Origin: Roseiarcus sp963781895
GTDB taxonomy: Bacteria; Pseudomonadota; Alphaproteobacteria; Rhizobiales; Beijerinckiaceae
Assembly (NCBI GenBank): GCA_963781895.1
Contig: CAWAIM010000034.1
Location: forward strand, 1 to 64,000
Length of the DNA: 64,000 nt
Direction: 5' to 3'
The position numbers and the translations under genes were made by a program. Positions 17,855-26,013 of the stretch are shown here, in pieces. A model generated the notes under the pieces. It was given only the letters and a program-made list of their open reading frames with translations, did not search any database and was not told the DNA's origin. Position 1 is the stretch's first letter. Every line of letters starts with the position of its first letter.

Positions 17855-18548
17855 AGTCGTCCTGGATACTGAGACAACTGGCTTGAATCCGACCGAAGGG
17901 CATCGCGTGCTGGAAATCGGCGGGGTGGAAATCATCCATCAAACCGCGACCGGGAAAGTTTTCCACGCGCTCATCAATCCGGAGCGCGACGTTCCCGAGG
18001 ATGCAGCGCGGATTCACGGCCACACCACCGCCGCGCTCAAGAACAGACCGGTCTTTGGCGACATCGTCGGCGACTTTCTCGCCTTCATCGGCGATGCGCG
18101 GCTCGTCATTCACAACGCCGAATTCGACATGCGCTTCCTGAACGCTGAACTGGCGCGGCTTGGACGTGAAACGATTGGCATGGATCGCGTCGTCGACACG
18201 CTCGCGCTCGCCCGAAAAAAGCACCCCGGGCAACCGAACGGCTTGGACTCGCTTTGCGACCGCTATCGCATCGACCGGTCGCGGAGGGTGAAGCATGGCG
18301 CGCTGCTCGACGCGGAAATCCTGGTCGAAATCTACGGTGAGCTCACAGGAGGTCGGCAGCGCTCGCTGTCCTTTGGAGACCAGCCTCGGACGAGCGTTCC
18401 CGACGCTTTTGCGCTTTCACTTCTTACGAGGGCGCGTCGACCGCGAAATTCGCTGATCAGCGATCAAGAAGCGACCGCCCACGCCAAGCACGTCGACACG
18501 CTCGGCGAAGGCGCGGTCTGGCGGCGCTATCACCCCATCCGGGGCTGA
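17847..18548 (+). CDS. dnaQ: DNA polymerase III epsilon subunit (proofreading exonuclease)
   Basis: The epsilon subunit is the 3'-5' proofreading exonuclease of the replicative polymerase. The 233-residue protein has the DEDDh motifs: VLDTETTGLNP, HNAEFDMRFLNAEL and HGALLDAEILVEIY. A strong ribosome site with GGAGGGACAGAGAGG lies just before ATG 17847. The stop is 19 bp from the convergent end of secB. Confidence 0.95.
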   Translation: MREVVLDTETTGLNPTEGHRVLEIGGVEIIHQTATGKVFHALINPERDVPEDAARIHGHTTAALKNRPVFGDIVGDFLAFIGDARLVIHNAEFDMRFLNAELARLGRETIGMDRVVDTLALARKKHPGQPNGLDSLCDRYRIDRSRRVKHGALLDAEILVEIYGELTGGRQRSLSFGDQPRTSVPDAFALSLLTRARRPRNSLISDQEATAHAKHVDTLGEGAVWRRYHPIRG

Positions 18549-18567
18549 GCGCCCCTATTCAATGAAA

Positions 18568-19053
18568 TCAGGCGGTTTGCTGCTGCTGCTGCCCGCCGGC
18601 CGCGGCCAGGCGCTGCAGATAGAGCGCTTGGAAATCGATCGGATCGAGATAAAGCGGCGGATAGGCGCCGCCCCGCACGGCTTCGGCGATGATCTGCCGC
18701 GCGAACGGGAACAACAGACGCGGACCCTCGATCATTACCACCGGCTGCACCTGCTCGGGCGGGAAGTTCTCGACCCGGAACACGCCGGCGTAGTTGAGTT
18801 CGAATTTGAACATCGTTTCAGCGCCCTGGCCCGCGCCCCCTTCAAGCATCAGGCTCACCTCGAAATCCGTCGGGGCGAGCTGACGCGCATTGACGTTGAT
18901 TTGCACAGAAATATTGGGGGCGTTCTGTTGCGGACCCAGAGTCCGCGGGGCGTTGGGATTCTCGAAGGATAGGTCCTTCGTATATTGGGCGAGAATTGAG
19001 AATTTGGGATTGACCTGCGGGGCGCCGGCCCCGTTTCCATCCTGTTCAGCCAT
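18568..19053 (-). CDS. secB: Protein-export chaperone SecB
   Basis: SecB binds unfolded preproteins in the cytosol and hands them to SecA. The 161-residue protein shows the family blocks FSILAQYTKDLSFENPNAP, a central VSLMLEGG strand region and the C-terminal YPPLYLDPIDFQALYLQR. ATG 19053 has GGGAG ten bases upstream; an in-frame TTG two codons earlier is less likely. The C-terminal glutamine run is unremarkable. Gene position beside dnaQ agrees with the conserved cluster. Confidence 0.95.
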   Translation of the reverse strand: MAEQDGNGAGAPQVNPKFSILAQYTKDLSFENPNAPRTLGPQQNAPNISVQINVNARQLAPTDFEVSLMLEGGAGQGAETMFKFELNYAGVFRVENFPPEQVQPVVMIEGPRLLFPFARQIIAEAVRGGAYPPLYLDPIDFQALYLQRLAAAGGQQQQQTA

Positions 19054-19330
19054 CGTCAATTGCTCCCTTGTCCGCTAAGCCGGAGCGCTCTTGGCCGCTG
19101 TCCGAGCAATCCGAATTCTCGCGCGGCGTCGCCTAGCACGACCCCACCAGCCAAACAAGCGTTTGACGGCGCCGCTTCACGCCTCCCGCGATCGACCTAA
19201 TGGCGGCCAAGGCGCGTCTGGAGTGAAAAGACTCGCCGGTTCGATGAGAATTGCGACGTTGTAGCGGTCCTGTTGAGATAGTTCGCAAAAACGGCGGTCA
19301 AATTTGGGCGCGCCACCATTTTTCATAGCC

Positions 19331-20567
19331 TTACGGCGTTGACTCGACCCGAGGCCAGGAAAAATCGTCTGCGCGGCCCGCACGGGGTTCGGGGGCCTGA
19401 CCCAGACGCAGGGCGCGCGCCTGCGCGCCCGCAACGTCCGCGGATGCGCTGAGGGTTCCGACAATAGCCCCGTGCGGGGAAACCGGTCGAGCGGTCAAGG
19501 ACAGAATGGGTCCCGCCAGCGGCCTCGCAGGAGCGGCGATGTCGCCGGCGCCCAGCTTGTCGGCCCCCATTTCGCGGCGAATCTGAGCGTTGATATCGTC
19601 CGCCTCCTGCTCAATGTCAGGCGGCAAACTCGCGATATCGCCTTGAGGCTTCAATTTGTCGAAGGCGTGGCGGATATCCGGCTCAACGAACTGGGCGAGT
19701 TTCCGGGCCCCGGCTTTGGTGAAATAAATGCCATTCGGGCCGGCGCGAAGCTTGACGTTTTGCCCTTCGACATCGGGCCCGAAGGCGGCATACTGGCCGT
19801 TCTGGTCGGCGAAGGCGTCCCAAATGTCAATGTATTTGGCGCCGGCCTTTTCCGCATGCTCGCGGTAGATCTCGTTGAGCGCGCTCGCCTGGCTATTGAA
19901 ACGTTCATCGCGCATCGGCGGCAGGCCGACCCAGAGAACAGGAATATGAGCGCCATGAAACGGCGCCGCAAAGTTTTCGAACTCGCTGTGCATACGCATC
20001 GCGCCATTTCTCGGTGAGCGGATCGAGCGTGTCGGCGCCGTTCTTTAGCGGCTGCAAATCGTTGATCCCGATCATGATGACCACGACGTCGATCTTAGGG
20101 TTGCCAGCCACGAGGTCGCGGGCGGTCTTCGGCCAATCGTAGTAGTCGTCACGCGTAAGGCCCGACAGATCGCGCGCCAAGTTGGTGATCGAAATTTCTG
20201 GCTTGTCGGCAAATGCGTCGCTCAGGCCCTGCGCGGCCAGGATGGCAAGGCTGTCGCCAAGGACGGACACGAAAAAAGTCGGCTGAACGGGTTCCCCGCC
20301 CGGCGATCCTGGCGCTCGCGTCGCGGTGGTGGAAACGAAGTCTTGTCCTTTCTTTCGTGGCTTGTGCGCCCGAGCCTTGGACGGGGCGGTTGATTGAGGC
20401 GCGGCCTGCGGCTTTGGCGGAAAGCCAAAGAGATGCTGCAGAAATCCTGGCAATCCGCCGGAATCCTGGGCGCGCGACGCGGGTGCGGCCAAGACCCAGC
20501 AGCAAATCGCCAGAACAGCGATCCGCCCTAGGAGCACCAAACCCGATGAGATGCCGCGAGGCGACAC
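19331..20567 (-). CDS. SGNH/GDSL hydrolase family protein (DUF459), frameshifted
   Basis: An exported SGNH-hydrolase-fold protein. An N-terminal hydrophobic signal segment (VLLGRIAVLAICCWVLAAP) precedes a Pro/Ala/Lys-rich linker, the GDSL-type motif SVLGDSLAILAAQGL near residue 110 and the GINDL block. The second half (PFHGAHIPVLWVGLPPMR onward) is in another frame. Removing one T of the TTTT run at 19974-19977 joins AYAQRVR to NFAAPFHGAH, giving about 411 residues. GTG 20567 is chosen because AAGGGG lies six bases upstream; no ATG is available. Substrate is unknown; roles in cell-wall or polysaccharide deacylation are typical guesses for the fold. Confidence 0.78.
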
Positions 20568-20618
20568 GTCACGCCCCTTGTTGTCGGCGGGCAATTGTCT
20601 GGAAACGCCGACCGCCCG

Positions 20619-21884
20619 TCATCGCCCGGCGTCCACTCGTTTCAGCAACGCCAGATTGGCGTAACCGTCCGGCGAGAGCCCATTGCGCTCTTGATACGAG
20701 CGAACCGCGGAGCGGAGCGCGTCTCCGACTTTCCCGTCGATCTCACCGACATCATAGCCCATTTTTTTGAGTTTGGCCTGTAGTCTTCGCACCTGAGTTT
20801 CGCGCAGGGGAGGGCCCCCGACTGGCCAATGCGCAACGAGGCCGCCGCCGCCCGTCGCCGCATCGCCGAGCAGGGCGACCGCGAGCGCGTAAGACGTGGA
20901 ATTATTGTATAATTTTATAGTGTCGAAGTTGTCGGTGACAAGGAATATCGGACCCCTGCGCCCGGCCGGGATGAGCAGACGTCCCTCGCCCGAATTTGGC
21001 AGGGGCGCGCCATCGGCCCGCTTGACGCCACGAGCGGCGAAGGCTTCGAAAGCAGCTGACCGCGAGGAATCGGCGTCGGTTAGCTTGAATTCCGCCGGCA
21101 AACGCACCTCGAAACCCCAAGGCAAATCTGCTCTCCAGCCGTGCGCGGAGAGAAAGTTGGCGGTCGAACCGATTGCGTCGGCCGCGCTATTCCAAATGTC
21201 GCGCCGCCCATGGCCTTCGAAGTCGACAGCATAAAGAAGGTAGCTCGAAGGCATGAATTGCGTTTGCCCCATTGCGCCAGCCCAGGAGCCGCGCATTTTG
21301 CGCGGGGTAATATCGCCCTCCTGCAAGATCACAAGCGCCGACAACAATTCGTCGCGGAAATAGTCGCCACGAAAGCGAGCGAATGCGAGGCTCGCCAGCG
21401 CTCTGACGACGTTGTCCGATCCGGCGAACGCGCCGAAATCCGTCTCCAGCCCCCAGATCCCCAATATGACGCCTTCGTCGACACCGTAGGCTTGGGTCGC
21501 CTTGGTGAGCCAGGCGCGTTCCGCCTGCGCCTTGTCGCGGCCGCGCTCGATGCGGGCGGGCGAGACCGCACTTGCAATATATTGCCAGATCGGACGCGCG
21601 AACTCGGCCTGTCGTGTCGTGTTGGCCACGACCTTCGGATCGAATGAGACGCCGACAAAGGCGCTGTCGAAGGTGGCGCGCGAAATTCCCCTCTCCTCGG
21701 CGAGCGGCCAGAGCGAGGCGATGAATTCGTGAAACGACTGCCGGTGTAAATGGGCGGTTCGCCTCTCAGCCGCTGCGCTCGGGGGGAAAGTCAGGCACAA
21801 TGACCAGAGCGCGACGACGCACACGCCAAGGAATGCGCCGGCCCCTTTCTGGAACGTGGATTTGCGGAACCTACCAGCGACCAT
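20619..21884 (-). CDS. Lytic murein transglycosylase (MltB family)
   Basis: The product cleaves the glycan strands of peptidoglycan to 1,6-anhydro ends. After an N-terminal hydrophobic export segment (AFLGVCVVALWSLCLTFPPSAAA) comes an SLT_2 domain with the catalytic glutamate in GIWGLETDFGAFAG and the MGQTQFMPSSYLLYAVDFEGHGRRD block. A C-terminal peptidoglycan-binding repeat (VRRLQAKLKKMGYDVGEIDGKVG) completes it. ATG 21884 gives 421 residues; a GTG at 21980 is an alternative. It lies downstream of fabI and upstream of the SGNH gene on the same strand. Confidence 0.9.
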   Translation of the reverse strand: MVAGRFRKSTFQKGAGAFLGVCVVALWSLCLTFPPSAAAERRTAHLHRQSFHEFIASLWPLAEERGISRATFDSAFVGVSFDPKVVANTTRQAEFARPIWQYIASAVSPARIERGRDKAQAERAWLTKATQAYGVDEGVILGIWGLETDFGAFAGSDNVVRALASLAFARFRGDYFRDELLSALVILQEGDITPRKMRGSWAGAMGQTQFMPSSYLLYAVDFEGHGRRDIWNSAADAIGSTANFLSAHGWRADLPWGFEVRLPAEFKLTDADSSRSAAFEAFAARGVKRADGAPLPNSGEGRLLIPAGRRGPIFLVTDNFDTIKLYNNSTSYALAVALLGDAATGGGGLVAHWPVGGPPLRETQVRRLQAKLKKMGYDVGEIDGKVGDALRSAVRSYQERNGLSPDGYANLALLKRVDAGR

Positions 21885-21991
21885 AGCCTTTGCGTTCAGC
21901 GGTTCGCGGGAGACGTATTGGGCCGGAACTCCATCGAAAATGGTCCAAACGCAACGGCGCTGTGTGAGCGGGCGGGGCACGACGGGGGGCT

Positions 21992-22789
21992 TTAACCCTG
22001 CACGTCGTCCGGGCGAGGCATCGAAATGATGTTGTAACCCGCGTCGACGAAATGGACTTCGCCTGTTACGCCCTCGGACAGATGGGAAAGAAGATACACT
22101 GCGGCTCCGCCGACGTTCTCGATCGTGACCGTACGCCGCAGCGGAGAATGAGCCCGCTGGAAGTTGAACATGAAACGCGCGTCGGCGATCCCCGCGCCAG
22201 CCAGTGTGCGGATTGGTCCGGCCGAGACCGCGTTGACGCGGATGTTGTCGGGACCGAAATCGGCCGCCAGATAACGCACGCTCGCCTCCAGCGCGGCCTT
22301 GGCGACGCCCATGACGTTATAATTCGGGGTCACGCGCGTGGCGCCGCCGAAAGTGAGCGTCAGCATCGCTCCGCCGGACGGCATGAGGTTCGCGGCGCGC
22401 TTGGCGGTTTCGGTAAATGAAAACGCGGAAATCAGCATTGTGCGGAGGAAATTCTCTCGGCTCGTGTCCGCGTACCGGCCTTTCAGCTCATTCCGGTCGG
22501 AAAATCCAATGCAATGGACCAGGAAATCGAGGCTTCCCCATGCCAACTCGAGCGCAGAAAACGTTGCGTCGACCGTAGACACGTCCTCGACGTCACAGGG
22601 AAAAACGAGCCTCGAGCCGAGGCTTTCTGCAAGCGGCGCGACACGCTTGCCAAGCGCTTCGCCCTGGTAAGTGAAGGCCAGTTCCGCGCCTTCGGCGGAG
22701 AGCGCCTGGGCTATGCCCCAGGCGATCGAGTGATCATTGGCGACGCCCATCACCAGGCCCCGCTTACCGCTCATCAAGCCAGTCGCCAT
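21992..22789 (-). CDS. fabI: Enoyl-[acyl-carrier-protein] reductase (NADH)
   Basis: FabI reduces the trans-2-enoyl-ACP double bond in the last step of each fatty-acid elongation cycle. The short-chain dehydrogenase-like protein begins GKRGLVMGVANDHSIAWGIA and has the catalytic YNVMGVAKAALE (Tyr-X6-Lys) and the GPIRTLAGAGI substrate loop. ATG 22789 gives 265 residues; ATG 22843, just after the fabB stop, would add 18 residues and has an AGG seven bases upstream. It is the last gene of fabA-fabB-fabI. Confidence 0.94.
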   Translation of the reverse strand: MATGLMSGKRGLVMGVANDHSIAWGIAQALSAEGAELAFTYQGEALGKRVAPLAESLGSRLVFPCDVEDVSTVDATFSALELAWGSLDFLVHCIGFSDRNELKGRYADTSRENFLRTMLISAFSFTETAKRAANLMPSGGAMLTLTFGGATRVTPNYNVMGVAKAALEASVRYLAADFGPDNIRVNAVSAGPIRTLAGAGIADARFMFNFQRAHSPLRRTVTIENVGGAAVYLLSHLSEGVTGEVHFVDAGYNIISMPRPDDVQG

Positions 22790-22850
22790 CGCACGCTCAT
22801 TGAACTGGATTTCACCGGGCTGGAGGCCAAGGCCTTGGGCCATGATCGGC

Positions 22851-24074
22851 CTAGGCGTCGATGTGCTTAAGCACCAATGTCGCGTTGGTGCCGCCAAAGC
22901 CGAAGGAATTAGAGAGAACAGTCCGAAGATTGACGTTATCGCGACGCGCGCGCACGATCGGCATGTCGGCGAATGCCGGATCGATTTCATCGATGTGGGC
23001 GCTCTCGCAGATGAAGCCATTGCGCATCATGAGCAAGGAATAAATGGCCTCGTGTACGCCGGTCGCGCCCTGGGAATGGCCGGTGAGCGATTTCGTAGCC
23101 GAGATCGGGGGACACTTTTCGCCGGAGCCGAACACCTCACGCAGGGCCTCGATTTCCTTGAGGTCACCCACTGGCGTCGAGGTCGCATGCGGATTGATGT
23201 AATCGATCGGCGTCTTGACGGTCGACAACGCCTGACGCATGCACCGGGCGGCGCCCTCGCCCGAGGGGGCGACCATGTCAAAGCCGTCCGAAGTCGCGCC
23301 GTAGCCGACGATCTCGCCGTATATCTTCGCCCCGCGAGCTTTGGCGCGTTCGTGCTCCTCCAGAATCAGAACGCCGGCGCCCGCGGAAATAACAAAGCCG
23401 TCACGACTTTTATCATAGCTCCGCGACGCGCGCGAGGGCGTATCGTTAAAGGCGGAGGACATCGCGCCCATCGCGTCGAACAAGACGGAAAGCGTCCAAT
23501 CGAGTTCTTCGCAGCCGCCCGCGAACATGACATCCTGCTTGCCCATGAGGATGTGTTCGTAGGCAGCGCCAATACAGTGATTGGATGTCGCGCAGGCGGA
23601 GGAAATGGAATAGCTGACGCCTTTGACCTTGAACCAAGTCGACAGGGTCGCCGACGCGGTGGAGCACATGGACTTGGGGACCGCGAATGGGCCGACGCGC
23701 TTGGGACTCTTGGCGCGAGCGATGTCGGCGGCCTCGACGATCGCGCGCGTCGAAGGACCGCCTGATCCCATGATGAGGCCGGTTCGCTCATGGGAGACTT
23801 CATCCGGACCAAGTCCGCTGTCGACGATCGCCTGATCCATCGCGACATGGTTCCAGGCCGTACCGCCGCCATGGAAACGCATCGCCCTACGATCGACGAC
23901 CTCTTCGGCGTTGAGCGTTGGGGCTCCCTGGACCTGGGAACGGAAGCCAAGTTCTGCGAATTTCTCCGCGCGGGTAATCCCGGATCGGCCAGCGTGCAGG
24001 CTCGCGGTCACTTCTTGCGCGTTGGAGCCGATCGAGGACACGATGCCCATGCCGGTGACGACGACGCGTCTCAT
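22851..24074 (-). CDS. fabB: 3-oxoacyl-[acyl-carrier-protein] synthase I
   Basis: FabB condenses acyl-ACP with malonyl-ACP and is required to elongate the cis-unsaturated intermediate made by FabA. The 407-residue thiolase-fold enzyme has the active-site cysteine in ISSACATSNHCIG, and the two histidines in NPHATSTPVGD and TGHSQGATGVHEAIY. It lies 41 bp downstream of fabA and 61 bp upstream of fabI, so it is very likely co-transcribed with them. Confidence 0.95.
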   Translation of the reverse strand: MRRVVVTGMGIVSSIGSNAQEVTASLHAGRSGITRAEKFAELGFRSQVQGAPTLNAEEVVDRRAMRFHGGGTAWNHVAMDQAIVDSGLGPDEVSHERTGLIMGSGGPSTRAIVEAADIARAKSPKRVGPFAVPKSMCSTASATLSTWFKVKGVSYSISSACATSNHCIGAAYEHILMGKQDVMFAGGCEELDWTLSVLFDAMGAMSSAFNDTPSRASRSYDKSRDGFVISAGAGVLILEEHERAKARGAKIYGEIVGYGATSDGFDMVAPSGEGAARCMRQALSTVKTPIDYINPHATSTPVGDLKEIEALREVFGSGEKCPPISATKSLTGHSQGATGVHEAIYSLLMMRNGFICESAHIDEIDPAFADMPIVRARRDNVNLRTVLSNSFGFGGTNATLVLKHIDA

Positions 24075-24115
24075 CTATCGGTCTCCATGATTGCGCGCCA
24101 CGGCGGCCTCGCTGC

Positions 24116-24640
24116 TCAAGCCGGTCTTGCGCTCGACGGGCTGAATAAGCCGACGCGGATGTCGCTGACGTCATATATCCGCTTCCCGTCCGCCTCCAGC
24201 CAGCCATCGGCGACCCCGAGAATAAGCTTTCCTTTGAAGACGCGCTTCACGTCGACGCCGTAAACGACCTTCTTGACCGTTGGGAGCACCTGATCTGCGA
24301 ACTTGACCTCGCCGACGCCGAGCGCGCGGCCACGGCCTGGCAAACCAAGCCAGCCGAGGAAGAACCCTGTCAATTGCCAAAGCGCGTCGAGCCCAAGACA
24401 GCCCGGCATCACGGGATCGCCCTTGAAATGGCAATTGAAGAACCAGAGATTGGGATTAATGCCGAACTCCGCGCGCACTTCGCCCTTGCCGTTGGCGCCG
24501 CCAGTCTCGGAAATCTCGCTGATCCGATCGAACATCAGCATCGGCGGCAACGGCAGTTGGGCGTTGCCGGCGCCGAACAGTTCGCCGCGGCCGCATGCGA
24601 GGAGTTCCTCATAGGTAAAGCTACTGCGCCGTTCAGTCAT
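24116..24640 (-). CDS. fabA: 3-hydroxydecanoyl-ACP dehydratase/isomerase
   Basis: FabA dehydrates 3-hydroxyacyl-ACP and isomerises trans-2- to cis-3-decenoyl-ACP, starting unsaturated fatty acid synthesis. The 174-residue hot-dog fold protein has the active-site histidine in FFNCHFKGDPVMPGCLGLDALWQL, with the aspartate in the same stretch. MTERRSSFTYEELLACGRGELFG is the usual N terminus. It heads fabA-fabB-fabI. In many Hyphomicrobiales the iron regulator irr precedes fabA; no such gene is present here. Confidence 0.95.
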   Translation of the reverse strand: MTERRSSFTYEELLACGRGELFGAGNAQLPLPPMLMFDRISEISETGGANGKGEVRAEFGINPNLWFFNCHFKGDPVMPGCLGLDALWQLTGFFLGWLGLPGRGRALGVGEVKFADQVLPTVKKVVYGVDVKRVFKGKLILGVADGWLEADGKRIYDVSDIRVGLFSPSSARPA

Positions 24641-24883
24641 TTGCGCCGTCTATCTTGCGGATCGCGCGGCGCAGCGACGCGCGGGACCCTTTGCGCCGCT
24701 TCCTAACACATGCTTGCGCTTATCGAAAGCATGGCATGGGCCGCCCCACGAACCGAGGTTGTTGAAGCGCCGCGGTCTTGGATATGCCCGATTCCGGCGC
24801 CAATCACACTCGGGCCAAATGGAAGAGCGCCGCGCTCGGCACAATGCCGAGGCTCTGACAATGCGCAAGTCGACGGCGGCCCG

Positions 24884-25843
24884 TCAATCCGGCGGGGTTT
24901 CCGCCGCGGCGATCAACCCCTCATTGGTCAGAACGACCCATCGATCGCCTCGGCGCTCAATGCGCTCGACCCGCCCGGCCCCGGGAAGAAAGTCGCCGGG
25001 CCGCACTTCGCGTTCGCCGTAGCGTCCGCCGATCAGGGCCGCGTCATATCGGGCGTCGAGGACGATATAGCCCTGCAGCACCGGCCTTTGTCGTTGAATC
25101 GAACCCGTCGTCTCCATGGAAACGTTTGAGCCGGACCTCAGCGCAAGGGCGGGCGGTTTTGTTCGCGAGGGCGGGGTAGGAATGGACTGTGCGACGCCGA
25201 TCGGCGCCGCGGCCCTCCTTTCGAGCTTTTCGATACGGGCCGACAGCTCAGCGTTGCGCGTGCTCGTGTCACGGTCGACGCGCTCGCCGAGCTTGTCGAC
25301 TTTTACGCTCTCGTCATGATCCAGTTTTTCCAATCGTTGCGAAAGTTGCGCGAGCGCGCCGCCGAGATCGCGGCCGGAAGCGATGCCGGATTTCAGTTCG
25401 CCGATCGACCGCCGCAATTCGACTATGTCGTCGCGAGACTTCGCCCTTTCGATCGCATCGAGGCGCACGCCCAGCGCTTTCACAGATTGCGCGAGCGACT
25501 CGGTTTCATGTGCGCTCACGGCGAGCAGATTGTTTTGGCGATTGTGTTCGTTCACCAGCACGCCCGCAGCGCCGATGACGGCGGCGAGCGCCACAGCCGC
25601 TGCCGCGGCGAGGCTTGTCCGCAGGAAGGTCCCGGGCGGAGCGATAGGCTCAGATTCGAGCCATTCCGGCTTCAGTCTTAGGGGAACCACGGCCAGCATG
25701 CGCGCCGGTGCGCCCCCCGCCCTGTCCGGCGGAGACTGCGAAGCCCCTTGCGTTTCGCCGTCGCGGGGAATGATATCCGGGTCGGGCGGCGACTTCGCCT
25801 CGTTCGACAGCCGGCCCAGGCCGGAGTCCTCGTGCTCGCTCAT
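24884..25843 (-). CDS. Membrane-anchored coiled-coil protein of unknown function
   Basis: I do not recognise a named family. The 319-residue product has a proline- and acid-rich cytoplasmic N terminus, one membrane segment near residues 74-96 (SLAAAAAVALAAVIGAAGVLV), a charged region rich in Arg, Leu, Glu and Asp heptads near 115-215 likely to be coiled coil, and a C-terminal ~60-residue globular module (GYIVLDARYDAALIGGRYGEREVRPGDFLPG) that resembles the beta-rich tails of secretion or pilus assembly proteins. ATG 25843 is followed by an acidic start. No operon partner is obvious; fabA is 240 bp downstream. Confidence 0.7.
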   Translation of the reverse strand: MSEHEDSGLGRLSNEAKSPPDPDIIPRDGETQGASQSPPDRAGGAPARMLAVVPLRLKPEWLESEPIAPPGTFLRTSLAAAAAVALAAVIGAAGVLVNEHNRQNNLLAVSAHETESLAQSVKALGVRLDAIERAKSRDDIVELRRSIGELKSGIASGRDLGGALAQLSQRLEKLDHDESVKVDKLGERVDRDTSTRNAELSARIEKLERRAAAPIGVAQSIPTPPSRTKPPALALRSGSNVSMETTGSIQRQRPVLQGYIVLDARYDAALIGGRYGEREVRPGDFLPGAGRVERIERRGDRWVVLTNEGLIAAAETPPD

Positions 25844-26013
25844 GAGTTTGTGCCCACGCGTGATGCAATATTCGTCTTATTGTCGACCAACGGGCTTAAC
25901 GAACCGTTGACCATGTCGGTGTTGGTCGCGCAGAGATTGGTTGCGGCGAAATTTTCGAGCGCCTGCGTTGATCGCCGAAGGACGGATGGACGCATACTGG
26001 AAACAGGGATCAG

